This document shows positions 1 through 7,261 of a DNA stretch of 38,465 bases, in pieces. The number at the start of each line of letters is the position of its first letter. Positions within the stretch are counted from its first letter, which is position 1. The translations under genes were made by a program, and so were the position numbers. The stretch is from contig DATAEK010000016.1 of assembly GCA_036258055.1 (NCBI GenBank), positions 1 to 38,465 on the forward strand, read 5' to 3'. The DNA comes from DATAEK01 sp036258055 (GTDB lineage: Bacteria > Acidobacteriota > Vicinamibacteria > Vicinamibacterales > 2-12-FULL-66-21). Below the pieces are notes generated by a model. That model did no database searches and was not told where the DNA came from. It was given only the letters and a program-made list of their open reading frames with translations.

Positions 1-178
1 AGAGGGCCTCATCAGCGATGAGCAAATGACCAAGCCGGACGCCGAGAAACTACGCATCGCAGCGGCCGAACTCCGGACAAAATTCCCGGCGGACGATGTG
101 TCGCTCTACCTTGCGACCCTGGTCTCGCAGGATCCGGACACCTGGGGCGCGCTCGCGGAAATGGCGGAAGCGAAGTAA
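1..178 (+). CDS. C-terminal end of an unrecognised protein (partial)
   Basis: The reading frame is open from the window edge to a TAA at 176-178 and encodes about 58 residues ending in AEMAEAK. The visible part is charged and probably helical. It includes an Ala/Glu/Leu/Arg-rich stretch and an acidic segment with LVSQDPDTWG. An in-frame ATG at 26 has no good ribosome binding site, so this is more likely the tail of a longer gene starting outside the window than a complete small gene. No family is recognised. It converges on the amine oxidase gene, with a heptamer repeat ladder between them. Confidence 0.55.
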   Translation, partial: EGLISDEQMTKPDAEKLRIAAAELRTKFPADDVSLYLATLVSQDPDTWGALAEMAEAK

Positions 179-189
179 CGGAAACCGCG

Positions 190-257
190 GGTCCGCCGAC
201 AGCCGACAGTGAACAGTCGGACAGCGGACCGCGGACCGCGGACAGCGATAAGTATCA
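190..257. repeat. Heptamer-period intergenic repeat, site 1
   Basis: This lies between the convergent stop codons at 178 and 255. Units of 7 nt run from 198 to 246: GACAGCC, GACAGTG, AACAGTC, GGACAGC, GGACCGC, GGACCGC, GGACAGC, with a single 1-nt slip near 218. They are followed by GATAAGTATCA. The TCA at 255-257 is the reverse complement of the amine oxidase TGA stop, so the repeat end contains the stop codon. The last three units and this end closely match the right arm of the element at 14734-14800. No protein coding is supported here. Confidence 0.75.
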
Positions 258-1598
258 AGCACCCGCCATCCTCGCCAGGTGCCTAACCTCGGCGGCGGCG
301 CGCTTGCCGCTCTCGACGGCACCGGTCATGTAGCCCTGCCAGCGCTCACTCGTGTGCTCGCCGGCGAAGAGCAGCCGGCCGGCCGGACGCGAGAGCCAGG
401 CGCGCAGACGTGGATCGAATGTCGGATCGAAGTAGGCGTAGCCGCCGCGCGCCCATTCGTCCGCCTCCCAGGTGATCACGCGCGTGGACAGGAGCGTCGA
501 CGGCGTTCCCATCCACGCCAGGCGCCGCGCCACGCCTTCCCCACCTTCCGCCTTGACGATGTCCTGCAGCTCACGTGAGGCGCGGCCCCCGGCGAGCAGA
601 CTCAGGATGCCGGCCGGTCCTCTCTGCTGCTCGTTGCCGTCCCAGACGGCGCCGATCGGGAGATCGCTGCCAAACGCGATGGGACGTGTCGCGCGGCGCC
701 AGAAGCGACGAGCGAACTGCAGCAGCACCCGCGTCGCCGGCCCATAGCGAAGGGAGGCAATCGCCCGCTGCTGATCGGGTGGCAATTGCGGATCGACGAT
801 CACGTCGCGCAACGTCGATGCGGGAAGCGCGAGGACACAGAAGTCGGCGGGCATCTCGTCGCGGCGTCCGTTGCGCTCGACGGTCACCCGCACGCCGTCC
901 GCGTCCTGGACGATCCGTCTCACGACGGTGCGAAGATGGACCGTCCCTTTGAGAGATTTCGCGACGTACTGCGGGAGCAGATCGTTGCCGCCGGGAATCC
1001 TGCAAAACGTGTTGTCTCCAGGATCATCGTCGGCAGAAAACTGATCGACGACCGCGATGAGGGAAAGCTCCTCGGGATCTGCGAGGAAGAACCCGCGCAA
1101 GCCGCGCATTCCGGCCACGAAAATCGGGCTGGCTTTGACGTCGCGAAGCCACTCGCTCACGGACCGCCGCGCGATGTCTACGGCGATCGCGGAATCCCAC
1201 CGCTTCTCGGAGAGGCAGTAGTCCTGAATCTCGGGCCGCAGTTGGTGAGCGGCCTGGCCCCACGTCCTCGCTCCCGCATGCACCCGTCGCCGACCGCGTG
1301 CATCGGCGCCGTAAAATCCCCAGCCCCGGCGAAGGATTCGCACCGGTTCAAGACCCACGGCTGTTGCGAGGTCGAGGAGGTGGCGCTGTGCGCCTTCGAT
1401 GAGATCCGCGCCACCTTCTGCGTGCTGCCCGGCAGCGAAACCTTCCCGAATCGTATGGACGCGACCGCCGACACGCTCGCGCGCCTCGCACACAGCAACC
1501 CTGGCACCCGCCAGCTCCAAATCGCGCGCCGCCGCGAGACCCGCGAGGCCAGCACCGGCGACGATGACCTTCTTGTTGTTCAGTTCGTGGGTGGACAT
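255..1598 (-). CDS. Flavin monoamine oxidase family protein
   Basis: This is a 447-residue FAD-dependent amine oxidase that would oxidatively deaminate an amine to an aldehyde or imine using oxygen. The N-terminus carries the Rossmann FAD motif VIVAGAGLAGLAAARDLE (about residues 11-28), followed by the GGRVHT motif typical of the family. The C-terminus has the second FAD signature LLFAGEHTSERWQGYMTGA near residues 413-431. Length is normal for the family. No signal peptide is seen, so it is probably cytoplasmic. The start is the ATG at 1598, just before the FAD motif; no clear Shine-Dalgarno precedes it. It is divergent from the beta-lactamase-like gene. The substrate cannot be told from sequence; a desaturase-type role is an alternative. 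Confidence 0.9.
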   Translation of the reverse strand: MSTHELNNKKVIVAGAGLAGLAAARDLELAGARVAVCEARERVGGRVHTIREGFAAGQHAEGGADLIEGAQRHLLDLATAVGLEPVRILRRGWGFYGADARGRRRVHAGARTWGQAAHQLRPEIQDYCLSEKRWDSAIAVDIARRSVSEWLRDVKASPIFVAGMRGLRGFFLADPEELSLIAVVDQFSADDDPGDNTFCRIPGGNDLLPQYVAKSLKGTVHLRTVVRRIVQDADGVRVTVERNGRRDEMPADFCVLALPASTLRDVIVDPQLPPDQQRAIASLRYGPATRVLLQFARRFWRRATRPIAFGSDLPIGAVWDGNEQQRGPAGILSLLAGGRASRELQDIVKAEGGEGVARRLAWMGTPSTLLSTRVITWEADEWARGGYAYFDPTFDPRLRAWLSRPAGRLLFAGEHTSERWQGYMTGAVESGKRAAAEVRHLARMAGA

Positions 1599-1694
1599 AT
1601 CGGCGCGGAGGGGACGGAGTCCTCGAAGCGTACCACACGGAGCACGCGGAGGCGCTGAGGGTGGTTTTGTGATCCCGTGCTCGGTTCATCTCCG

Positions 1695-1722
1695 TTGTCC
1701 CTGCGCGCCCTGCTGATAACAT
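1695..1722 (+). promoter_or_regulatory. Candidate promoter for the beta-lactamase-like gene
   Basis: A TTGTCC at 1695-1700 and a TAACAT at 1717-1722 are separated by 16 nt and resemble sigma-70 -35 and -10 boxes. The -10 box ends only 6 nt before the ATG at 1729, and no Shine-Dalgarno sequence is present. If this is the promoter, the transcript would be leaderless or nearly so. Short motifs of this kind occur by chance, so the call is tentative. Confidence 0.3.
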
Positions 1723-1728
1723 CACGCC

Positions 1729-2607
1729 ATGCGCATCCCTCCCCTGGTCGTGGCTCTCTTGTCGTGCGGACATTTGTCCGCTCCTCAATTGTCGCCCTCG
1801 GCCTCCCTGGAATCGCAGCTGCGTGGCATCATCGCCGCCAGCGGCGCCGAAGTGGCCGTTGCGTTTCATACGCTCGACGGCCGGACCGGGGTGATGATGG
1901 ACGCGGACAGGGTCTTTCACGCGGCGAGCACGATGAAGGTCCCGGTGATGATCGAGCTGTTTCGGCAGGCGCGGGCCGGCAAGATCTCACTCGACGACCG
2001 GCTCGCGATCAGAAACGCGTTCCACAGCATCGTCGACGGCAGCGTCTACCAGTTGAGCGAGGGGGACGACTCGGACAAGGAAGTCTACGCGGCGGTGGGC
2101 AAGACGATGACGCTGCGGGAGCTGTGCGAAGCCATGATCACGGTCAGCAGCAACTTCGCAGCGAATCTGCTCATCGAGAAGCTCGGCGTCGAGAACATCC
2201 GGCGGACGGTCACCAGGCTCGGGGCGGACGGGATGCAGGTTCTGCGCGGCGTGGAAGACCAGAAGGCGTTCGACAAGGGCCTGAACAACACCACGACGGC
2301 GCGCGGGTTGATGATCCTGCTCGAGAAGATCGCCGCGGGCAAGGCGGTCGATTCGGCGGCCGACGCCGAGATGATCGACATCCTCAAACGTCAGAAGTTC
2401 AACACCGCCATCCCGGCTGGCCTGCCGCCGGGCACGGCGGTCGCGCACAAAACCGGCACGATCACGAAGATCCATCACGACGCGGCAGTCGTGTACGGTC
2501 CCAGGCCCTACGTCCTCGTGCTGCTCGTGCGCGGCATCCAGGAGGAGAAGCAGAGCGCCGCCCTCATGGCGCAGCTCTCCAAAGCCGTGTTCGACTCGGT
2601 CCGTTGA
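1729..2607 (+). CDS. Class A beta-lactamase-like serine hydrolase
   Basis: This 292-residue protein of the beta-lactamase2/class A family would form an acyl-enzyme on an active-site serine. Visible motifs are S67-T-M-K70 (SxxK), S140-S-N142 in place of the usual SDN, a candidate catalytic glutamate E176 in RGVEDQKAF, and K241-T-G243. The Ser140-to-Glu176 spacing of 36 equals the Ser130-to-Glu166 spacing of class A enzymes, which supports E176. About 13 extra residues lie between SxxK and SSN, in an acidic stretch near 103-120. The first 15-20 residues are hydrophobic and may be a signal peptide, but no clear cleavage site is seen. It converges on the barrel gene with a 12-nt gap. It could be a true beta-lactamase or a related peptidoglycan-type serine hydrolase. 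Confidence 0.85.
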   Translation: MRIPPLVVALLSCGHLSAPQLSPSASLESQLRGIIAASGAEVAVAFHTLDGRTGVMMDADRVFHAASTMKVPVMIELFRQARAGKISLDDRLAIRNAFHSIVDGSVYQLSEGDDSDKEVYAAVGKTMTLRELCEAMITVSSNFAANLLIEKLGVENIRRTVTRLGADGMQVLRGVEDQKAFDKGLNNTTTARGLMILLEKIAAGKAVDSAADAEMIDILKRQKFNTAIPAGLPPGTAVAHKTGTITKIHHDAAVVYGPRPYVLVLLVRGIQEEKQSAALMAQLSKAVFDSVR

Positions 2608-2619
2608 ACCACACGGCGA

Positions 2620-3474
2620 TCAAAAGATGTAGACGAAGTTCACGACGGGGAATGCGTACAGTTCCTTCTCGCCGAGCGGAAAGGCAAGCCCCACGTCAGC
2701 CGAGAGGCGCTCGCCGAAGAATCTGACGCCGCCGGAGACGACGCCGTGGCCCCCCTTCCAGATGTAGTTCTCGGTCACGAACGTCACGTGCCGGCTGGCC
2801 TGACGCTCGCCGCCGATCATCACGACACCGCCTGAGCCTCCGTCGCTCGAGTAACCCACTCCGGCGCCAGCGGTGACGGATGCGTCGATGCGCCCCGTCG
2901 TGACGACGCCATACGCGATGCCGGCGCTCTCGCCGTCGATAAACGCCTGGAACACTCCGACCGCGGCCTGCGTCCGGCCGTTGTCGAACACCTGCAGCTT
3001 CGGCGTGATCCAGAACGGCCGCGTGCCTTCATCGAAGCCGAACATCAGTGGCGTGCCGCCGCCGATCGAGAACCGATCGGTGACGCCGACCTGCACGAAC
3101 GGCATCAGGAACTCGTAGACGCCGAAGTACGTCCGTCCCTTTGGCAACGACCGTCCGGTCGGCCCGAAGAACAGCCGGGTTGTGTTCGGATCGCCGGGGC
3201 GGAACTCCCCCTCCGTGAGCGTTCCGGCAACCTCGCGCAGCGAGCGAACGTCGGCCCGAGGCGTCGAGATCACGAGCCCGGACACGCTGCGGAAAACGAT
3301 GAGGCTGTCGTCCTGCTGCTCGATGGTCCCGTAGAGCCGTGAGCCGTCCTTGAGCGTCAGCTCGTAGGTCGTCATCCGCTCCTGTGGACGCTCCTGAGCA
3401 CTCGCCAGCGCCGCGCACATGAACGTCACCGCAACGGCCACCGCCATCGTCGACGCGATCCGGCATGTCCTCAT
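2620..3474 (-). CDS. Exported protein, probable outer-membrane beta-barrel
   Basis: This 284-residue protein has a clear signal peptide (positively charged MRTCR, hydrophobic core, cleavage near ALASAQ). After it comes a short region with YELTLKDGSRLYGTIE, resembling small domains that precede barrels. The rest is rich in Gly and alternating aromatic/hydrophobic strands (TYFGVYEF, VGVTDRFSIGGG, GGVRFFG) and ends in VNFVYIF, a terminal Phe as in outer-membrane barrels. The start is set by a strong AAGGAGG at 3481-3487, 6 nt before the ATG. It lies downstream of the winged-helix regulator gene on the same strand, separated by a PhoB-box-like array. Specific function is unknown. Confidence 0.75.
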   Translation of the reverse strand: MRTCRIASTMAVAVAVTFMCAALASAQERPQERMTTYELTLKDGSRLYGTIEQQDDSLIVFRSVSGLVISTPRADVRSLREVAGTLTEGEFRPGDPNTTRLFFGPTGRSLPKGRTYFGVYEFLMPFVQVGVTDRFSIGGGTPLMFGFDEGTRPFWITPKLQVFDNGRTQAAVGVFQAFIDGESAGIAYGVVTTGRIDASVTAGAGVGYSSDGGSGGVVMIGGERQASRHVTFVTENYIWKGGHGVVSGGVRFFGERLSADVGLAFPLGEKELYAFPVVNFVYIF

Positions 3475-3506
3475 GGTCGTCCTCCTTGGAGCCGGGGGCA
3501 GACACG

Positions 3507-3561
3507 ACGATAGCCGTGGGAGGCGTGAGGGGTCGTGAACGGAGCGTGAAGGAACGCTGAA
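3507..3561 (-). promoter_or_regulatory. PhoB-box-like direct repeat array and -10 box upstream of the barrel gene
   Basis: On the minus strand four direct repeats TTCA(g/c)g, TTCAcg, TTCAcg and CTCAcg have cores at 3558-3561, 3547-3550, 3536-3539 and 3526-3529, i.e. spaced 11, 11 and 10 nt. About 11 nt beyond the last unit is TATCGT (3507-3512), a plausible -10. This is the geometry of promoters activated by OmpR/PhoB-type winged helices, where boxes with 11-nt period replace the -35. Predicted transcription would start near 3500, leaving room for the AAGGAGG at 3481-3487. The array begins directly after the regulator's stop codon. Confidence 0.6.
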
Positions 3562-3562
3562 A

Positions 3563-5476
3563 TCAGCGGGCGCGGTCGGCTAAACGGGACGAAATCTGTC
3601 GGTAGGCGGGATTCTGGCGCACATCTGCCAAAAGGGGCTCGATCGGAATGGTCCATCCTGTGAACGGCAGATCGGCGCGTTCGAGCAGGACAGAAAGGGC
3701 TTGAATGGACTCCTCTTCGCGGCCGCGGACGGCGTGGTGCAGCGCTTCGGCGATGGTCGCTTCGCTGCCGCGGCCTCCGCGCCGGAGCGCCTCGATCGCC
3801 GCGGCGGCCCGCGAGAACGCTTCTTCGGCTCCGTTTATGTCCTTGACGGCGTTCAACGCAGCGCCGAGGCCGACGAGCGATCGCGCGTGCTCGGGAAAGA
3901 GCTCCAGCGCGCGTCGGAAGCTGGCGACCGCGGCGGGACCGTCGCCGGTGTCGAGACAGGCAAAACCGGCGCCGTCGTAGGCGTTCATCGCGAACTCGGC
4001 GGCGTAGAGCTGGCCGGGGCCGGATTGGATCTCGCGTTCGAACGCGAGGTGCGCTTCCGCCGCATCACCGCGAGCGAGCCGCACCAGGCCGAGCAGCCAA
4101 TGCAGGCCTTTGGCCGGGTAGCGCTGCTTCAGATGCGCCTGCCGATCCTGGACGAGCGTGCCCTCTCGCAGGACGGGTTCCGCGCGATCGAGATCGCCGC
4201 GCGCGATATGTACCATCGCCGCTTCGAAGTGAATGAACGGAAAGTCGGGATAGAGATCGACCGCGCGCGCGAGCGCCTGGAGCCGCTCGTCCCCCCAGGC
4301 CGCATGCGCGAGCCGGAACTGGTTGCCCCAGTAACCAGGCTCCAGGACGACCGCCCGGCGTGCCTCCGTCAGCGCTTCCTCCGCTCGCCGCGCGCTCATC
4401 AGCAGGAACGCGAGCGTCGCGTGGGCTTCCGCGAGATCGCGTTCGAGCTCAATCGCCCGGCGGACGTGGTCGATGGCGCGCGCGAGCAGTTCGCCGTCCG
4501 GCTTGTTTCGGGCGCGCGACATCTCGTACTGCCAGAAGCGGGCGTTTGCCAGACCGACGTAGGCGCTGGCATACCGCGGATCCAGCGAGATCGCGCGCTC
4601 GAAATCGGCGACCGCGGCGGGCACGAGCGACGCGTCGAGCGACTCGAGCCGCACCCGCCCCTCGGTAAATGTCTGATACGCCTCGAGGCTGCTCGTGTCG
4701 CCGACCGAGCGGCGTGACCCCGCCTCGGGTTTGCTCATCCCGAGCGTTTCCGCGAACTGCGCGACGATTCGATCCTGCAGCTCGAATACCTTTTCCAGCG
4801 GGCCGTCCGCCTTGGCTTCCGCGACCGCTTCGCTCGTCGCGGCATCCACGACGCGCGCCGTGATCCGCAGCCGCGTACCGGCGCGCTGAAAGCTTCCCAC
4901 GACCGCCCGATCGAGGTGGAGCTCGGCGCGCAGCGCGGACAGATCCGTTCCAGCGCGCCGCATGGCTTCGACGACGCGCAGCCGATCAATGACGCGAAGG
5001 GAGGAGGTGGCGCGAAGATCGTTCGTCACCGTTTCGGCAATTCCCGACGAGAGCCACGCGACTTCACGATCGCCGCTGACGTTCGTGAAATCCAGAACCG
5101 CAATCGCAGGTTGCGCGGTGGCTGCCGGTTCGGAGACGGCCGCCGTTTGAGTCGTCGGTGCAGGCGCAGCCGCGTTCACCGGCGCGATGAACCGATAGCC
5201 CCGGCGCGCAACGGTCTGAACGTAGACCGGCTTCGATGAATTGTCGCCGAGCGCTTGACGCAGTTCGGAGACGGCCTGCGTCAACGCGTTGTCGGTCACC
5301 GCCACGTCCGGCCAGAGCGCTTTGAACAGCTCGTCCTTGGTGACGAGCGCGGACGGCCGCGCGACCAGGTAGAGGAGGAGATCGATGATCTTCGGCGAGA
5401 GCGCGACGACCTCACCCTCTTTGAGCAGTCGATACGAGGCCGGATCCAGCGTGAAAGGCCCGAAACGATAGGTCAC
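3563..5476 (-). CDS. Winged-helix / TolB-like / TPR one-component regulator
   Basis: This 637-residue soluble regulator begins with a Trans_reg_C (OmpR/CadC-type) winged helix at residues 1-98, with LLLYLVARPSALVTKDEL and the recognition-helix region TDNALTQAVSELRQALGD, then a wing ending RRGYRF. A Pro/Ala/Thr linker follows (about 100-123). Next is a TolB-like domain (about 124-245: IAVLDFTNVSG, GIAETVTNDL, DRAVVGSFQRAGTRLRI), then TPR-like helical repeats to the end. No membrane segment is seen, unlike CadC. The start is a GTG at 5474-5476 overlapping the upstream gene's TGA as GTGA, so translation is probably coupled. It may bind the 11-nt repeat array just downstream and control the barrel gene. 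The signal it senses is unknown. Confidence 0.88.
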   Translation of the reverse strand: MTYRFGPFTLDPASYRLLKEGEVVALSPKIIDLLLYLVARPSALVTKDELFKALWPDVAVTDNALTQAVSELRQALGDNSSKPVYVQTVARRGYRFIAPVNAAAPAPTTQTAAVSEPAATAQPAIAVLDFTNVSGDREVAWLSSGIAETVTNDLRATSSLRVIDRLRVVEAMRRAGTDLSALRAELHLDRAVVGSFQRAGTRLRITARVVDAATSEAVAEAKADGPLEKVFELQDRIVAQFAETLGMSKPEAGSRRSVGDTSSLEAYQTFTEGRVRLESLDASLVPAAVADFERAISLDPRYASAYVGLANARFWQYEMSRARNKPDGELLARAIDHVRRAIELERDLAEAHATLAFLLMSARRAEEALTEARRAVVLEPGYWGNQFRLAHAAWGDERLQALARAVDLYPDFPFIHFEAAMVHIARGDLDRAEPVLREGTLVQDRQAHLKQRYPAKGLHWLLGLVRLARGDAAEAHLAFEREIQSGPGQLYAAEFAMNAYDGAGFACLDTGDGPAAVASFRRALELFPEHARSLVGLGAALNAVKDINGAEEAFSRAAAAIEALRRGGRGSEATIAEALHHAVRGREEESIQALSVLLERADLPFTGWTIPIEPLLADVRQNPAYRQISSRLADRAR

Positions 5477-6642
5477 AGACGATCTCCCGCGACGGGCGCG
5501 CTGAACACGAGCAGCGCATCACTGACCTTGCGGGGTCCGGCGGCATCAGACGGACTGTTCAGAATCTTCCCTCGCACCCACATCGTCGTGGATCCACCGC
5601 CGTCGAGGTTCAGCGCGTTGACGAGGTCGAGGCGCGAAGCCAGCGCGCGGAGCTCGGCGAGCGTCATGCCCGCGCTCAGCTGCGGTTGGCGGCCATCGAC
5701 CGTCACCAGCCAGATCGTGCCGTCCGACGTCGTGCCAATCATGGTTCGCGGATGTCGTGTCTCCGCGAAGCCCCTGGCGAACTGCTCGATGGTCCAATCG
5801 TCAATGGCGCGGCCGTCCCGAACCAGCAGCCCTGCGCCACCGACGATGTCACGGGCTCTCAGCCAGATATCGGATGGGCCCTCGATCGCCTCGTATGTCG
5901 TCGTGAGCGCCACGCGTGTGCCGTTGCGCAGCCGACGCAGGCGTTCTGGAGTTGACGTCCCCCCGTACGACAGAACGTAACCGCTCGGAGGGATGGGCGT
6001 CTTTCCTGCCACGCGACTCGCACCCCTCACCTTCAGCGGATGCCCGTCGAGTATCCACTCGCGGCCGCCGGCCGCCGTATCAGTGTCGGAATGATACGCG
6101 GGAGTAAAGAGCATCAGCTTGCCCCGCGCGCGTGTCGTGTCAACGCCATCGATCGGGATTCTGTCGGACGTGCGCCCACCGATTTCGAGGACGATCGAGG
6201 CTCGCAGCCGCGCGAACAGCAGCTGCTGGCCGGGCTCGGATTCCACGATCCCCACCGCGCCGCGAGGCCGTTGGGTGTCGCTGACGAGATGTCCGTCGAG
6301 CGTCAACGCACCGGCCGGATCGCCATTCGGAAGAAAGAATCCGGCATTGATTGCCGCCAGCGCCTGATGCCGTTCCGCGATCCCGGCGACGGTTTCAGTG
6401 CCCATGATCTCGTCGTTGGCCAGAGAGGAACGAAGGCGGGTTCGAGCGGGATCGAGCCGCAGCAGCCAGACTGACACTGGCGCCGCGGGATCGAGGAGTG
6501 CCTGGTCGGTGACGTGATAGAGGGTCACGCCCGGCGCGATGGCCTGGGGCGAACCCGGATCGAACCGCTGCGCGGCGGCCGGCGCGACGAGCAGGACGGC
6601 CGCACAGACGGCGGCGATCGCCCGCTGGATCCGACGCAGCAT
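5473..6642 (-). CDS. Secreted phosphodiester glycosidase (NAGPA-domain) protein
   Basis: This 389-residue protein has a signal peptide (AVCAAVLLVAPAAAQ) and a phosphodiester glycosidase/NAGPA domain. Recognisable family motifs are AAINAGFFLPNG (about 95-106), TMIGTTSDGTIWLVTVDGRQP (shown here only as landmark: TMIGT and VDGRQP), SAGMTLAELRALA, NALNLDGGGSTTMW near 345-358, and a closing RKVSDALLVF. Known members hydrolyse GlcNAc-1-phosphodiester-type linkages; bacterial ones are linked to exopolysaccharide or wall glycans. The start ATG is preceded by AGGA. It overlaps the regulator gene by 4 nt (GTGA), implying one transcript. Its natural substrate is not deducible. Confidence 0.85.
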   Translation of the reverse strand: MLRRIQRAIAAVCAAVLLVAPAAAQRFDPGSPQAIAPGVTLYHVTDQALLDPAAPVSVWLLRLDPARTRLRSSLANDEIMGTETVAGIAERHQALAAINAGFFLPNGDPAGALTLDGHLVSDTQRPRGAVGIVESEPGQQLLFARLRASIVLEIGGRTSDRIPIDGVDTTRARGKLMLFTPAYHSDTDTAAGGREWILDGHPLKVRGASRVAGKTPIPPSGYVLSYGGTSTPERLRRLRNGTRVALTTTYEAIEGPSDIWLRARDIVGGAGLLVRDGRAIDDWTIEQFARGFAETRHPRTMIGTTSDGTIWLVTVDGRQPQLSAGMTLAELRALASRLDLVNALNLDGGGSTTMWVRGKILNSPSDAAGPRKVSDALLVFSAPVAGDRL

Positions 6643-6702
6643 GGGTTGATCCTACACGACGCCGCCGTGCGCCGGGGTCTGGCGCGACGTCGCTCGGCGC
6701 GG

Positions 6703-7161
6703 TCAGCGGGCGCAGACCGTCGGCTCGCCTTCGTACGATTTGACTTCCAGAACCGGCTGCTCCGTCCCCTGCTCCGCGGCTCGCCGCTGATCCGCTGTGG
6801 GGCCCATGCCAATGTAGACGCGGGCTTTTCCGACCTGCTTTCCGCGCACCTGGATGCCTTGAAGGCTCGACTTCAGGGTACCGATCACTTCGACCAGATG
6901 GCGGTCGTGGTTGTCGCGCATCTTCTTCAGCAGCGCCTTGTCCCCTTTGAGCTGATAGGTGAGGGGCTCCGAGAGAATGCCGGTGCTGTCAACGACCGAC
7001 GTTTCGGTCGCCTGCAGGACGGTGCCGTTCAGACAGCCCTTGACGAGAACCGAATCCCCTTTGTCGGGCAGTTTCTCTTTGTCGCGTGGTTCCTGGGTCT
7101 GTCCAAGACACAACGCGCCAGCCATTACGACAGCGGACAGTGTCGATAACGCGGTTCGCAT
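6703..7161 (-). CDS. Small exported protein of unknown function
   Basis: This 152-residue protein begins MRTALSTLSAVVMAGALCLGQ, a signal peptide. The start at 7161 is chosen because GGAGG stands 5-6 nt upstream; the longer frame adds 34 residues with no export or family logic. The mature part contains VKGCLNGTVLQATETSVVD, YQLKGDKALLKKM, then HLVEVIGTLKSS, a pattern seen in small secreted proteins of Acidobacteria that resembles an OB-like barrel. One cysteine lies in the GCL motif and another near the C-terminus (TVCAR). It is upstream of the NAGPA gene on the same strand (60 nt) and divergent from the S66 peptidase gene. No function is assigned. Confidence 0.7.
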   Translation of the reverse strand: MRTALSTLSAVVMAGALCLGQTQEPRDKEKLPDKGDSVLVKGCLNGTVLQATETSVVDSTGILSEPLTYQLKGDKALLKKMRDNHDRHLVEVIGTLKSSLQGIQVRGKQVGKARVYIGMGPTADQRRAAEQGTEQPVLEVKSYEGEPTVCAR

Positions 7162-7261
7162 ACACACCTCCGCGGGCCATGCAGACGCCACTTCGAGCAT
7201 AGCACCGGATGACGCGGCTTGCCGCAACGGGCGAATTCGCTTACAAGAGAGGGGTTTATCC

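Noticed and set aside
786..1658. Long plus-strand open frame of 290 codons
   Set aside because: It lies antisense to the amine oxidase gene, which has clear family motifs; the frame has Arg/Ala-rich shadow composition and no domain.
7219..7247. TTGCCG and TACAAG as a promoter for the S66 peptidase gene
   Set aside because: Spacing is 17 nt, but the predicted transcript would start at about 7254, inside or after the GAGAGGGG ribosome site, which conflicts with its use.
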